Part shown: positions 43,137 through 54,132 of the stretch, piece by piece
Position numbering within the stretch: position 1 is the first letter of the stretch
How the letters are laid out: the number at the start of each line of letters is the position of its first letter
NCBI GenBank assembly: GCA_963575745.1
Contig: CAUYUJ010019949.1
Location: 312,001-372,000, forward strand
Direction: 5' to 3'
Source of the DNA: Prorocentrum cordatum
Lineage: Eukaryota > Sar > Dinophyceae > Prorocentrales > Prorocentraceae
Length of the DNA: 60,000 nt
Notes under the pieces: model-generated
What the model saw: only the letters and a program-made list of their open reading frames with translations
The model's database searches: none
Told to the model about the DNA's origin: nothing
Made by a program: the position numbers and the translations under genes

Positions 43137-43745
43137 ATCAGCCTTGCTGCAGCGCCTGAGGAGAAGTGCAAGGCAGATTCCTCCACGGTCAAGGTGTACA
43201 TTCACTTGGACGGCCTTGCGGAGTGGGCTAAGGATGCCGAGTCTACCGAGGAGTTCGAGCAAGCGAGGCTGGGTATCACGTACGAGGACCAGTATTCAAG
43301 GGAGGATAGCACAAAGACGCGCGTCTACCGGATCGAAGTCACCCGCCCTCACGGCACGGATGTTGGAAACATTTTTGCGAACCGGTCGCAGCATTGTTGT
43401 CAGGTGTTTGCCGCGGGGGTGCATTGTACGGTGTCAGTTGTTTGCGTTTTGATTGTGATTGCTGCAGTTGCTGCTGCCGTAGTCGCGTCAGTCAGACCCG
43501 ACGTCTTTGAAGGTGTATTACCGCAAGGTGTTTTACCGCAGAGTGTCCAGCTCGCTCTACTCGCGATCTGTGTTTTCATTATAGCAGCATGCATGTTGAG
43601 TAGCTGCCGCAAAGACGTCCGAGACACTGTGCCGAGCGCACGTTCAGCTTGTTGCGATTGCTCTTCGAATGCCGAGCAGTCCAGACCACTCCTTTGCGGT
43701 TCTTCGACGGTTGAGTCTCCTGAAGACGAAGACAGCATTGTATAA
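43137..43745 (+). CDS. Candidate exon of a two-pass membrane protein, unknown family
   Basis: Open from 43137 (after a stop) to TAA 43743-43745, with no ATG near the start. A GCTGCAG acceptor-like site at about 43150 could begin an exon. The first 85 residues are soluble and acidic (STEEFEQARLGITYEDQYSR). Two hydrophobic segments follow, at about 43440-43500 (VSVVCVLIVIAAVAAAVVAS) and 43550-43600 (LALLAICVFIIAACML), and then a Cys/Ser-rich acidic tail. Composition is unlike the surrounding repeats. No family recognised. Confidence 0.35.
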   Translation: MSLAAAPEEKCKADSSTVKVYIHLDGLAEWAKDAESTEEFEQARLGITYEDQYSREDSTKTRVYRIEVTRPHGTDVGNIFANRSQHCCQVFAAGVHCTVSVVCVLIVIAAVAAAVVASVRPDVFEGVLPQGVLPQSVQLALLAICVFIIAACMLSSCRKDVRDTVPSARSACCDCSSNAEQSRPLLCGSSTVESPEDEDSIV

Positions 43746-45739
43746 TTTCCCGGCTATCTGTCGTCTGGCCAATGTGCTTGGATCGTACAGAATTTTGTTG
43801 TGGACCGTGGGTGACAGAGTCCCGGTGCCACCATCGCGCCCCTGCTGCTGGAAGTATTTCATGAAACAACCGGCGGTGAACGAGGGTTTTCGAGATGTTA
43901 GTTTGCACGGGCTTTCGCCGTGAATGGCAGCGCACCTGCTCGTCGCCGCGAGGCGCCAGCGGCATCGCCGACACTTCCTTGAGCCGTTGTGGTGCTCCTG
44001 GCGCACTTCGCGGGTCGACGCAGTCAGGTCCTTCTGTGAGGACGTCCTCTCCCGACCGTCAGTCCACTGCTGCCCCAACTCGGCTAAACAAAAGGTCCCG
44101 ATAATGATGCGTTCCAGGATTTCCAGGCCATAGTAGGTTTCTTCATGCTCCACACGGGCTACATAAACGGAATTCCTGGGACGTAGGCCAACGGCATCTT
44201 GACATCGGCTGCGTTCTACCAACCTCGCTACCCTACCCTCCTTCCGCCCACTCATCCGCCCGCCCCCCCTCCCCTCTCTCCATACTCGCTCACGCCATTC
44301 CCCCACGCCCATTCCCCTAGCGCTTTCCCTTACACTCGGCTTCTCGTCCCCCCTCTGCCCCACTTGCGCCTTGGGCCGTTCCTTCCACGCTAGAGGGGCA
44401 GTCGGAAGGGGTCACCTTTGGCAGAGTGCCTTTGTTGTTCTGGTTAATATCGAATGGCTGTCGGCCCCAAGAGTCATTATGTCTGGTTCGTCTACAAGAG
44501 GCATTTGTGCGCCTCTTGGTGTTCATTGGAATATTTTGGGAGCATCTCGGGAGGTGGGTGTTTTTGAGGCCGCTTGGAGGCCTTCTTTGGAGCTCTTGGG
44601 GGCCTGGGGAGCGGAATTGTTGTTCCTCCCCGTCGTTTCTTTGTACGGCACAGGTTCATTAGGCTGGCCATGCCTAAATCTTTCGGTTGGACGTGAGGCA
44701 CATGTTCGGGGCCTCTCTGAACCCCTCCCCGGTCCTTTACACAGATTCAGGATTCGTCGCAGAAGTCGGACAGGGAGAAAGAGAGGGCGTCGCAGGAGTC
44801 GAATGTATCGTCGCATGCTCCTTGATGTCTTCATGGGTGTGCTGTGCCTTGCCCTCTTCCGTTGTGTTTCGGCCGGTCCTCTCGACTGAAGCTGTGCTAA
44901 TGCCAATTCGTCGCTGGAGGCACTACTAATTATAATTTGCATGCCGCTCAGTTCGCATCACATTCATCGCGAGGATTTCGTGACGCAGCGATACTCACAA
45001 GGTTTTTGGCACACGAAACGTATGGACTGTTGACCTTGCTCGTGGCTGGCTGTGCGCTCAACTGAACAAAAGCCATCGATCGCATCCCGAGCGTCATGCT
45101 CCAGCGGGTGCTAAACCCAGCACGCAGACGGCACAACATTTATCCTCCAACAGTGGGAGCAATGACCGTATTTGGGAGGAGGAGGAGCCCTGTCAGGCTC
45201 TCTCGCTCTATCTCTCTCTCTCGCAGTCTCCCTCTCTCGGGGCGCCCTCCTCCCCTTGAGCATCCAGACCGAGCGGGCCGGTCTAAGAACGCGGTTTGAT
45301 CGAGCGCAAGTGATACATTTTCATCAGGTGTCCTCGAGTTCGAGAGGTCAGCACGAAGCGACGTGGCCAGCCAGGGAGGAGGAGGAGGAGGAGGACAGCG
45401 AGGATCAGAAGGACTTGGCTTATCATCGTGATTTGGCATCGTGTATAGTCCGACGCTTCGACTGCAATCCGCAGGGGTTCGGTGAGGGGAGGGGGCATTG
45501 GCGATGCCGTGTGGACTTGCTGGACCTCAGGCTTTGAGACATGAACAGCGATGCGGAGGGGGGGATGAAGAGGAACATGAAGCCGAAAGGGCTACTGATT
45601 GGGATTGGGAGGAGGGAGAAAAGGAAACATAGGAGGACGACCAGGGTGAGGACCGGGGGGGAGCGAGGAGAAGTAGGAGGGCAGCAGCGTGCAACAGGAC
45701 CACCTGCTGACCATGCGATGCTGTGAGTACTTCGAAGAA
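43746..45739. other. Gene-free stretch
   Basis: A 239-codon minus-strand frame (44363 to 43644) overlaps the membrane-protein candidate. It has no motif, so it is not called. 44540-44640 has loose repeats of GGGAG and GGCCGCTTGGAGGCC. 45200-45290 is CTCTC-rich. Confidence 0.4.
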
Positions 45740-45745
45740 GTACGA

Positions 45746-45781
<36 letters not shown>

Positions 45782-46550
45782 GTGGTGATGATGATGAAGA
45801 ATATTATGATGATGATGATGATGCTGATGCTGATGCTGATGCTGATGCTGATGCTGATGCTGATGGTGATGGTGATGGTGGTGGTGGTGATGGGGGTTAT
45901 GGCGATGGTGATGGTGATTGTGGTGTTGATGATGTTGTTGATGATGATGATGCTGATGATTGTGATAATGACGCTGGTGATTATGATGATGGTGATGGTG
46001 ATGATGTTGATGGTGATGATGTTGATGGTGATGGCGATGATGACGATCATGATGATATTGCCGATGATGATGGTGCGAATCATGATGCAGCTGATGACGA
46101 TTAAGATGATGTCGATGGTCATGATGACGAACATGATGATAATGGCATGCTGACGATGCTGATGACGATATTGCTACTGCTGACGATGACGATTGTGCTT
46201 ATGATGATGCGGCTGCTGATGATGATGATGTTGGTGCTGGGGCGTATGATGATTGTGATGCTGACGACGACATCGATGATGGTACCTACGATGACAATGA
46301 CGATAATGATGATGATGCTGAAAATGATGATGATGATGATGATGATGATGATGTTGTCTGGTGGTGTTTGTGAGGATACTGATGATGCTGATGCTGATGA
46401 TGATGTGGATGCTGATGCTGATCATGATGATGCTGTTGATGATGCTGTTGTTGATGATGATGATGATGATGACGATGATGATGATGCTGATGATGATGAT
46501 AGTGATGATGATGACGATGATGATGGTAATGGTGAGAATGATGATTATTG
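45746..46550. repeat. 800-bp degenerate GAT/ATG triplet repeat
   Basis: GAT/GCT/GGT triplets in phase over about 800 bp. Frames here are poly-Met, poly-Asp or poly-Ile/His artefacts. Confidence 0.95.
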
Positions 46551-47040
46551 AATGAGCGATGATGGGGTGTGGCAGGGGGGTGGGAAAAGGGTGGTTCATG
46601 GATTATGGAGAGGGAAGGGCGAGGGTCGAAGCAGAGGGATGGGATTGAGGGAGAGGGGAGGACGAGTGACCAAGACAGTAAAGAGAAACTGACTTCTGGC
46701 GTGCAGGATGGAGGAGAGGCGAGGTGACGACAGGAGGTAGGAACAGGAGCATGAACAGATGCAGGAGTGGGATCACGAAGAGGATGACGATGGGGGGGGG
46801 AGGTGGATGCGGAGAATGGTGGAGAATGATGGTGAGGAGGAGGAGGAGGAGGAGGAGTCATATTGGACAAAGGAGGAAGAGGAGGGCGCGAGGACCATCA
46901 AGCTTGAAGGAGAGGGATCAACCTGGATGAGGAGGCGCAGCAGCAGGAGGCGAGGCCAGGCAGGAATGGAGCAGGAGGAGGAGAGGAGGAGGAGAGGGAG
47001 GATGACCGGAGGAGCAAGGGGAGGGAGCAACAATTGATGG
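46551..47040. repeat. Purine-rich GGA/GAG tract
   Basis: Mostly G and A on the plus strand, with purer GGA runs at about 46830-46860 and 46935-47005. Confidence 0.8.
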
Positions 47041-47890
47041 AGCGCAAGTGTGGGGAAGCAGTCGTGGCAGCCTGCTCTGGGCGCCAGGCATGGCGATACC
47101 CCGCTCTTCTGCTCCTTCCGCTCCTCCTGCTCCCAGACATCCAACGTATTGAAGATAAAGGTGTCCGCGGCTCTGTGGGTTCGGCACAGCCGATTGCGCC
47201 TGGTCGGTTCGGTTCGGCGGGTTGTTGCGTCGTTGTTGCATCACGGCGTCCTGCTCAGCTCCGTTCGCTCGAGTCAGTCTTGGTTGGTTTCGGTCTTGCT
47301 GTCGTTTTCGGTGCTGGTGTCGTCGTGGGAGTGCTTCGACAAATTCACGGCGTACGTGTTTTTGGTTTACAGTTCTCTATTTCCGAAGGCCCTCTCTGGG
47401 CCCCGGCACCGTCAGAAACGACTCAAGACGAACAAATGCTCGTGGGGAAAAGGTTTCGGCCATTTCTGGGGACCCGCATTGAAGAAATCAAGGTATCGGA
47501 TCTCTGGGTCCCGCTCCTCTTTCCAATTCATCCCTTGGTCGGACTGTTTTTTTTTGTTATGTCCCGGCGTTCTCCTTGACATGTGTGGGGGGAGCGGCGC
47601 GTTCGGGCCCGTAGGGGGGGGGGTCGAGTCTTCGGGGCTTGCGGATTGCAAAAACCAATCCATCCCATCCTCCCTGATTCAATCGCCGCATTCTTCGCAT
47701 CTCACTCCTTTAGTGTCGCATGTCATATTGTGGCAAGTGTAGTGATGTAGTACGTAGTGAGGCAGTCAGCATGGTCAGGATTTCAGGAACTATCTATTAC
47801 CTTCTATCCCCATCTCTTTATTTAGCCCCCCCTTCGTCCTTCCTCCCCCCCCTCCTCGAGGGTTCGTTCGTCCTTCCTTCTCATCCTCCT
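47041..47890. other. T/G-rich stretch without a supported gene
   Basis: A frame at 47034-47579 (181 codons) has a few protein-like segments but no motif. The region is rich in GTTGTTG, TTTCGG and homopolymers. Confidence 0.35.
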
Positions 47891-47911
47891 CCATTTTTTA
47901 CTTGGCTCAAG
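47891..47911 (+). other. Possible relict spliced-leader sequence
   Basis: TTGGCTCAAG (47902-47911) equals the last 10 bases of the dinoflagellate spliced leader. CCATTTT just upstream (47891-47897) equals the preceding part, separated by a few extra bases. Relict leaders mark genes that were reinserted from mRNA. A 10-base match can occur by chance. Confidence 0.35.
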
Positions 47912-48013
47912 TTTATTGAGCTTGGCAGCTCGCAGCCGAGCCGCGCGCCCGCGAGCGTTCCTCCTTGTCGTGAGGGGGCGGTTATCTCCGCACGCGCGGA
48001 GCCCGATGGAGCA

Positions 48014-48460
48014 ATGATGCCCGCTGGCGCTCTTGCTCCTCTCATCGCGTTCGCGGTGGTGTTCCTCATGCTGTTCGATGTTGGCGTCTCGTCGTGTGTT
48101 GCAGCTGCGGTGGCCACTTCTTCTTCGCCTGCTGGCCACCAGTTGCCCTCGGCCGTCGGCCCTGTTGCCGGTCACCTGCTGCCCTCGGCCGTTGGCCTTC
48201 CGCCTGCACCTGCTGCTCCTCGTCGGCGAGGGGCCCGTTCTGCGAGGAAAGTTCGCAATCGACGAATGCGTGCATGCAGGCTGGTTTTTGTTCCTCATCC
48301 ACCTGATCGACGGAAGCGAGACCTGCAACCAGCGACCGCCTCGCGAGGCTTCCTGGATTGCACGGGGGAGGGCGACGTCAAGATAAAGGCGCCCAGGCAC
48401 ACGTGCGTCCCGGACGACAAGGACGGTGACATGAATAGAATGCCATCGAAGACACCCTGA
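48014..48460 (+). CDS. Small secreted or membrane protein candidate, unknown function
   Basis: 148 residues from the double ATG at 48014/48017, about 100 bp after the spliced-leader-like site. A 3-codon upstream ORF (48006-48017) precedes it. The N-terminus (LAPLIAFAVVFLMLFDVGV) is a strong hydrophobic segment, either signal peptide or membrane anchor. An Ala/Pro/Ser-rich part with the repeat LLPSAVG/QLPSAVG follows, then a very basic region (RRRGARSARKVRNRRMR). It resembles in style the leader ORF at 15480. No family recognised. Confidence 0.35.
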   Translation: MMPAGALAPLIAFAVVFLMLFDVGVSSCVAAAVATSSSPAGHQLPSAVGPVAGHLLPSAVGLPPAPAAPRRRGARSARKVRNRRMRACRLVFVPHPPDRRKRDLQPATASRGFLDCTGEGDVKIKAPRHTCVPDDKDGDMNRMPSKTP

Positions 48461-49216
48461 GCGCCCCATGGGACAAGAACATCACGAATGGCACCTTCGG
48501 GGTCGGCGTAGCGTGTTCGCGCGAGGTCCTTTCGCGCGCCAACGGCGAGAGCGACCTGGACACCTTCCTCCCGATGATCATGGAGCAGGTGGCAACCCTC
48601 GTCCAGCGGAGCGCGTCGCAGAGTGCCACAATCTGATGTCCGTGTTTGGAATGCGCGTATACGATATGGAGTCCGAGCAAGTACGGCGCTCACAAGCTGA
48701 TGGTGATGGCCAAGGCAGCCTGAGTGGGTGCAGGCTGGGCCAGAAGAGTAAGCACGACGTCCTCAGCCAGATGAACAAAGAGCAGAAGAGTAGCATGGAC
48801 AAGACCACCAAGCTCGTCGAGCAGACAGGCCTTATGAAGGAGTCCGCTTGTGTCACATTCGCGGACTTGGACATCCGGGACATCCGTGATGACTTATGGC
48901 GGGAGGATGCCCCACAGTTCAAGAACCAAACCATGGAGTGCATGAAGCTGTTGGTGGAGGCTTTTTCCTCGCTTAGCGCGTTTCCAAGTACGTCGAGAAC
49001 CTCTTCACCTTCGCTGGCGGCCTCGTACTTCGACGACCTCGCTGCGAGCTTCCAGGACGAACAGTGCATCAACCAGTTCGCTAGTGTCTTGTACGACCGG
49101 GTCTTCGTCTCGGAGGGGCTGTCTCCCCTTTCATGTACAACCTCGCCGCCTTCTGCGGCGCCTCCAAGGACTCCGACCGCATGTTCTCCGCCGTCTACGG
49201 CGACCTTATATCTTGA
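48439..49216 (+). pseudogene. Frame-broken coding remnant, unknown protein
   Basis: Protein-like text moves through three frames. Frame 1 covers 48439-48636 (APWDKNITNGTFGVGVACSR, LDTFLPMIMEQVATLVQRS). Frame 3 covers about 48640-49060 (MNKEQKSSMDKTTKLVEQTG, VTFADLDIRDIRDDLW). Frame 2 covers about 49125-49216 (SPFMYNLAAFCGASKDSDRM). All lie on the same strand in the same order, so this is probably one gene damaged by small indels or base-call errors. Function unknown. Confidence 0.4.
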
Positions 49217-50035
49217 GGACGGAGCGGCGGCGCCGAGCGGCCAAGGCTAGTGCGCATCGTCCCTCTCTGGGTACATGCGTATATTTTATCCTGGGGTCTC
49301 AGGATGACCCTGGAGGTCCCTGGATTCCCTCCAGATTCGAGAGGTCCCTGGAAGTCCCCACAGGCCTGTAGATGCCGCCCAAGGCCACAAATAAGCCATA
49401 TACGCAGTCTAGACCTCGATCTTCGAAGCTTGATCCTGTTGTTGGCTGCAATCCGCTCCCCGGCTGAAGCCCCCACAACGTTATTGTAAAGGTAGAGCAG
49501 AGCGAAACGATGCTGCTCCGCCCACCTGCTGGCTGATGCCGTCTGATGGCTTCACCCCGGTCCTGAGGCTTCGAATGTTGATGATCATTGTCGCCTCTCC
49601 TCCTTCCGTGGCCGCCTCCTCTCCAGAGCACCCGCATCGCGCTATTGCGCTCGCATCTGAGCGCTCCAGGTCTGGCCCCCCTTGGAATCGACAGCTGCGC
49701 GTGCGGCGACGCTCCTTACAACGCGCGCGTTGATTTCCCAAGGGGGCGGCCGGTCGACCCGACGGCGCGTTTTCCTCCCCAGGACCAGTCCCGATTTCCA
49801 GCCCGCGTCCCCTGCCGTTTGGTTTTGATACACGTGTATATATATATATATATATATGTAGACGTATGGATATATTTGAGTATGTCTGACTATCTTTGAA
49901 CGTTTCCCTATGTGGTTTGCTTGCGGGGTTTGTACTTCAGTAACGGTTGCTTCCTCATATTGTTACGTTGCACGTTTACTAGAGGCTTCTCGGGTTCCCC
50001 GGGTCCTTCGGGTTCGCCGCCGCTGGTTGCCACAG
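49217..50035. other. Gene-free stretch with a TA microsatellite
   Basis: 49830-49858 is TA repeat. The rest has no supported frame; 49300-49370 repeats GGTCCCTGGA-like blocks. Confidence 0.5.
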
Positions 50036-50130
50036 TCAATGCCAACCCATGCCAAGCAATGCCAACCGATGCCAAGCAATACTAAGCAATGCCAAGCAAT
50101 GGAAACCGATGCCAAACAATGCCAGGTTAC
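50036..50130 (+). repeat. Small 10-bp tandem array (about 9 units)
   Basis: The unit is near GCCAAGCAAT, with variants GCCAACCGAT and ACTAAGCAAT. Period and CAATG core match the large decamer arrays at 14463-24866, but the consensus differs. Confidence 0.85.
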
Positions 50131-50723
50131 CCGCTATTGCAAATCATCTTTCGAGTGGCGCCCCGCTGGTCATTCACGCGGCGCGGCAGTACTTGCTTGG
50201 GCGGTTGCGTTGGGTCCCAACGGACGACCTTGAAACCGCGCACCCTGAGATTCGAGTTCGCCAAAACTCGGATTTGCCCACGCTCTTTGAGAGGCCACTC
50301 CTCAATGTTGACGGCTTGGTTTCGGTTGGATGTCTGCAGGGGGGGGCTCCCATCAAATCTGAGATTGGGTCTCGTCAGTTTTTTGACGGCCCCGATCGGC
50401 CAACCTAAGACCCCCGAGCCCGAGTCAAACGTATCCCCGAATGAACAGACAGGAGGAGGAAGAAAAGGAAGAGGAGAAATAAGTGGAATCATACATTATA
50501 GTTACAAGAAGGAGAATCAGAAGACGATGCATAATACGAGCAATACTGTGATAATATAGTGGTAGTCGTAGTTGTAATACTACAGTGGTAATGCGTACAC
50601 GAATGCTTAGAGGAACCACTAGCAACATTCAGAAACGTCATAAGCATACGGACCATAAGAAGGGAGGAGTGAGCCCCGAACTTTCAAACGGCGTGGCCGC
50701 CGCGCCGTTCGGGGCCTCGAGGG
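50131..50723. other. Gene-free stretch
   Basis: Overlapping frames at 50049-50408 and 50089-50559 are open but show no motif. 50480-50620 is AT-rich by local standards. Confidence 0.4.
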
Positions 50724-50912
50724 AGACGGAGGGGAGGAGGAGGAGGAGGAGGAGGAGGAGGGAGGAGGAGGAGAGGAGCAGGAGGAGGAGCAGGAGGAGG
50801 AGGAGAGGAGGAGGAGGAGGAGGAGGGAGGAGGAGGAGGAGGAGGAGGAGGAGGAGGAGGAGGAGGAGGGGAGGAGGGGGAGGGGGAAGAGGGGCGGGAG
50901 GAGGAGCAGCCA
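50724..50912. repeat. GGA microsatellite
   Basis: Nearly pure GGA repeat with a few GCA and AGC interruptions. Confidence 0.95.
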
Positions 50913-51458
50913 TTCCAGCGGAGCGGCGCCGCCCCAGGTACAACTACAGCAACTCGAAGCGGGCCCGCCGCTTCTTCTGGGTCTCCGACGACGGGCGCGC
51001 AGCCGCCCCGCACCTCCTGGCGCTCCTCGGCGGCTCCCCGGCGCTCCTCGGCGGCTCCTGGCGCTCCTCGGCGGCTCTTCGGCGGTCCCTCGGCGCTCCT
51101 CGGAAGCCCTCGGCGACCGCCGAGAGATCCCCCGGCGACCCTCGGCGGCCGTCGGAGGCCTCTGGCGGGGGAGCAGGTTCCCGCCTGGATCCCTGCGCCC
51201 CCGCGACGGCTCCCCTGAGCCTCCCGCTGCCCCTTTTGCGCTCCCGCTCTCTCTCGCTCTCGCTCGCTCTCGCTCGTCGCTCCGCGCCCAGGATATCTCA
51301 GGAGGGAAAATTATCCCAGCAAAGCAACCTAACAGCGATGTGTAGAAGCATATCTGAAAGCATTCCCCTTAAGATTCAGATGAAAATCCAGTTGTAGAAT
51401 TCTGCTGTTCTCGCAGTCGTAGTCGCATTCGCGATGACAGTCGCAGCGGCAACGGCAG
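50913..51458. other. GC-rich stretch with CGGCGCTCCT repeats, no supported gene
   Basis: 51015-51150 repeats GGCGCTCCTCGGCGGCTC-like blocks and 51245-51290 is CTCTCG repeat. The open frame over it is Arg/Pro/Ser-rich and unsupported. Confidence 0.55.
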
Positions 51459-51797
51459 TCGCAGTCACAGCCTCAGCCTCAGCCTGCCTCAGCCTCAGCC
51501 TCAGCCTGCCTCAGCCTCAGCCTGCCTCAGCCTCAGCCTCAGCCTGCTTCAGCCTCAGCCTCAGTCTGCCTTCAGCCTCGGCCTCAGCCTCAGCCTGCCT
51601 CAGCCTCAGCCTGCATCAGCCTCAGCCTCAGCCTCAGCCTGCCTCAGCATCAGCCTGCCTCAGCCTCAGCCTCAGCCTGCCTCAGCCTCAGCCTCAGTCT
51701 GCTTCAGCCTCAGCCTCAGTCTGCCTTCAGCCTCGGCCTCAGCCTCAGCCTGCCTCAGCCTCAGCCTGCCTCGGTCGCAGCATCAGCCTGCCTCAGC
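51459..51797 (+). repeat. CAGCCT hexamer minisatellite
   Basis: Mostly CAGCCT, punctuated by CAGCCTGCCT at fairly regular intervals, with a longer internal duplication (about 51535-51600 resembles 51700-51760). Confidence 0.93.
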
Positions 51798-51799
51798 AT

Positions 51800-52262
51800 T
51801 CAAAATGTGGCCCAGGAGCGGAGTTCTGGGAACTAGAAGAACACGAAGTGGCCTACAGTTGGCTCCGGGCATTCAAAATGTGGCCCGGGAATGGAGTTCT
51901 GGGAAGTCGAAGAGAACGAAGTGGCCTACAGTTGGCTCCGGGCATCCAAGATGTGGCCCGGGAATGGAGTTCTGGGAAGTCGAAGAGAACGAAGTGGCCT
52001 ACAGTTGGCTCCGGGCATCCAAAATGTGGCCCAGGAATGGAGTTCTGGGAAATCGAAGAGCACGAAGTGGCCTACAGTTGGCTCCGGGCATCCAGAAGTG
52101 GCCCGGGAATGGAGTTCTGGGAGGTCGAAGAGCACGAAGTGTGTGACTGTTAGCGAAAAGCGAGCCCGGCTCGGTTCCCGGTTCTCCAAAATGTGGCCCG
52201 GGAAAGGAGTTCTGGCTGGTCGAAGAGCACGAAGTGTGTGACTGTTGGCGAAAAACGATTCC
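51800..52262 (+). repeat. 73-bp tandem repeat, six copies
   Basis: GTGGCCC landmarks at 51807, 51880, 51953, 52026, 52098 and 52193. Each unit has GGAGTTCTGGGAAGTCGAAG and CGAAGTGGCCTACAGTTGG. The last two copies diverge. 73 is not a multiple of three, so the open frame over it is not a protein repeat. Confidence 0.93.
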
Positions 52263-53709
52263 CGGTTCTCCTCCCCGGCACCCGCCCAGACCCCCCTGAG
52301 GAGTCATCTGCTGCTCTCTTTTGACCCTACTAGAAGCCTATCAGCAAAAGCTGTTAGGTAAAAACACACAGACACAATTAATCGTCGATTCCCCAGAAAA
52401 TATGGGAAAATATGGGAAGTGGGGGGGAAGACAAAAATCCAGAAAATATAGGAAAATATGGGGGATATTTTTATTTGTATGTCTTTATTTGTGTGTCCTG
52501 CATGGGGCCCCTTCAATATCGTTGGCCGCTGGCCAAGTGCTGCCAGAAGTGCCCCTGGCCCAAGGTGCCTCCAGGATTTCCATGGAGGCCCCGACGGCAT
52601 CCAGGGCACCCCCCACCAGGCCCCGAGGGCCGATGGGCTCCAAGATTAAGCGAAGCGCTGCTGGGCACCTTGGGCCATGTTCACCTGTAGCAGCCCCCCG
52701 AGCTGGGGGTTGCCGGGGCCGCTGTTTTTCGGCGCGCTCCAAGGATTCGGCCGCGGCGGTTCGCATGAGTTCGCCTGCGGCACGTTGGTTTTCGTCGCGC
52801 TCCCTCTTCGCCCGGCGACCTTGTGGGTCGCATTGCGGCTGGGGCTGGCCGGTGCCAAGAGCCAGCAGAGCGTTCCAGGCCTCCCAGATGGGGCCGGCGT
52901 AGCCTTGTGCCGTTTGAAAGTTTTTGGACGTCTTCGTTGGTTCTTGTAACTCGTCCTGCTTCGGGATGCCCAGTAGCTGCGCCTTCCTCGAGAGTGTTCC
53001 GGGGTTGCCCCGAATCGCCCCGAACGGCCACAGCACAGTCGACCCGAGCCACGACGCAGAAGCCAGTCCTTCCGCAAGGCCTTTCATATCTTGGGCTAGG
53101 GTGCGTAGATGGTGTCGGAGGGTCGCGCCGCATCGCCGATGCAACAGCAATTCGGCGTGACCCGGCGGCCAATTTTCTCCATCACGACGTCTCAGATGCA
53201 CCGCCGATGCATCGCCCAAGCGGATTCCCCAGTCCCATCAGGAGCCCTCCAGGCGTGGCCTTTAGGGATCTTCCAGTCCGTGGGAGGCACCCGCACCTGC
53301 ACACCACCACCGTGTCTGGCCATGGCCATCCTGGAGCCCCGGCCGGGGCGGGGAGGGTCTGCACATCAACTTGCGGCCCAGAATGGCCCTGGCCAGGCAC
53401 GCTGATGGTGTTGGAGCCTCCGGTGACCTCCCCAGGGATCCCCACGGGGTGCGTGCCCAGAGACTTCCAGGAGCATTCTTGAGCTTCTCGAAGAAGAAGA
53501 AACAACGCCATAAACATAAACTTTTGGCGCTCCGCGCGGATTTCTTGGATCCGCGTTGGGCACCCCCTGCGGCGCCTCCTGCGCCGCGGGTCCAGCGCAG
53601 CTCCAAGACATCCGCTCAGAGCGCCCACAGTTCATGTCCATGCATTTTTTTCCTCTAGCCCTATGCAGTTGATGCTTATGCAGTTTATGTTTTATGCAGT
53701 TGATGCTTA
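52263..53709. other. Unassigned stretch
   Basis: 52395-52465 has a direct repeat of AGAAAATATGGGAAAATATGGG type. A minus-strand frame (53219 to 52485, 244 codons) has some protein-like text (LRTLAQDMKGLAEGLASA, TKTSKNFQTAQGYAGPIW) but no motif or neighbour to support it. Confidence 0.35.
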
Positions 53710-54132
53710 TGTATGTGTGTGTGTGTTTATGCAGTTGTTTCTCTCTCTCTCTCTCTAGCTTCGGTGCCCTCCTCCAGACAGCCCTCAGGAGCTCTTCGGG
53801 GGGCGTCCCCCGAGCCTGCGGCCTCCCAGAGGGAGGGGACTCCTGCAGGGAGGGCGGGGGGGGCGCCGGAGGAGAGCGCGGCGTCGCCAAAGTTCATCTG
53901 CGGCCACGAGGGCCGCCCGCCCACTCGCACCCCGAACCTCAGGAGGGGAAACACACACAGACACAGACACACACACACACAGAGACACACGCACACACAA
54001 TCGTCGACGTCCAGGGAAGATAGAACATTCTCGAGGTCTTGAGGGGGAGGAACGAAACTCCAGAACATGTGGAGAAGCCTGGGATGTGTGTCCATTCATC
54101 TTTGTGTGTGTGCTTGTGTGTGCGTGCGTGTC
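53710..54132. repeat. Cluster of dinucleotide repeats: GT, CT, AC and GT
   Basis: GT at 53714-53730, CT at 53741-53756, AC at 53950-53998 and GT at 54101-54131. The AC and second GT tracts are complementary and could pair. Confidence 0.85.

Noticed and set aside
43644-44363. 239-codon minus-strand frame
   Set aside because: It overlaps a better plus-strand candidate, has no motif, and its N-terminus is low complexity.
45592-46870. Poly-Met, poly-Ile and His-rich frames
   Set aside because: Translations of the GAT repeat.
50585-51397. 270-codon plus-strand frame
   Set aside because: Its core is the GGA microsatellite and the remainder is Arg/Ser/Pro-rich with no motif.
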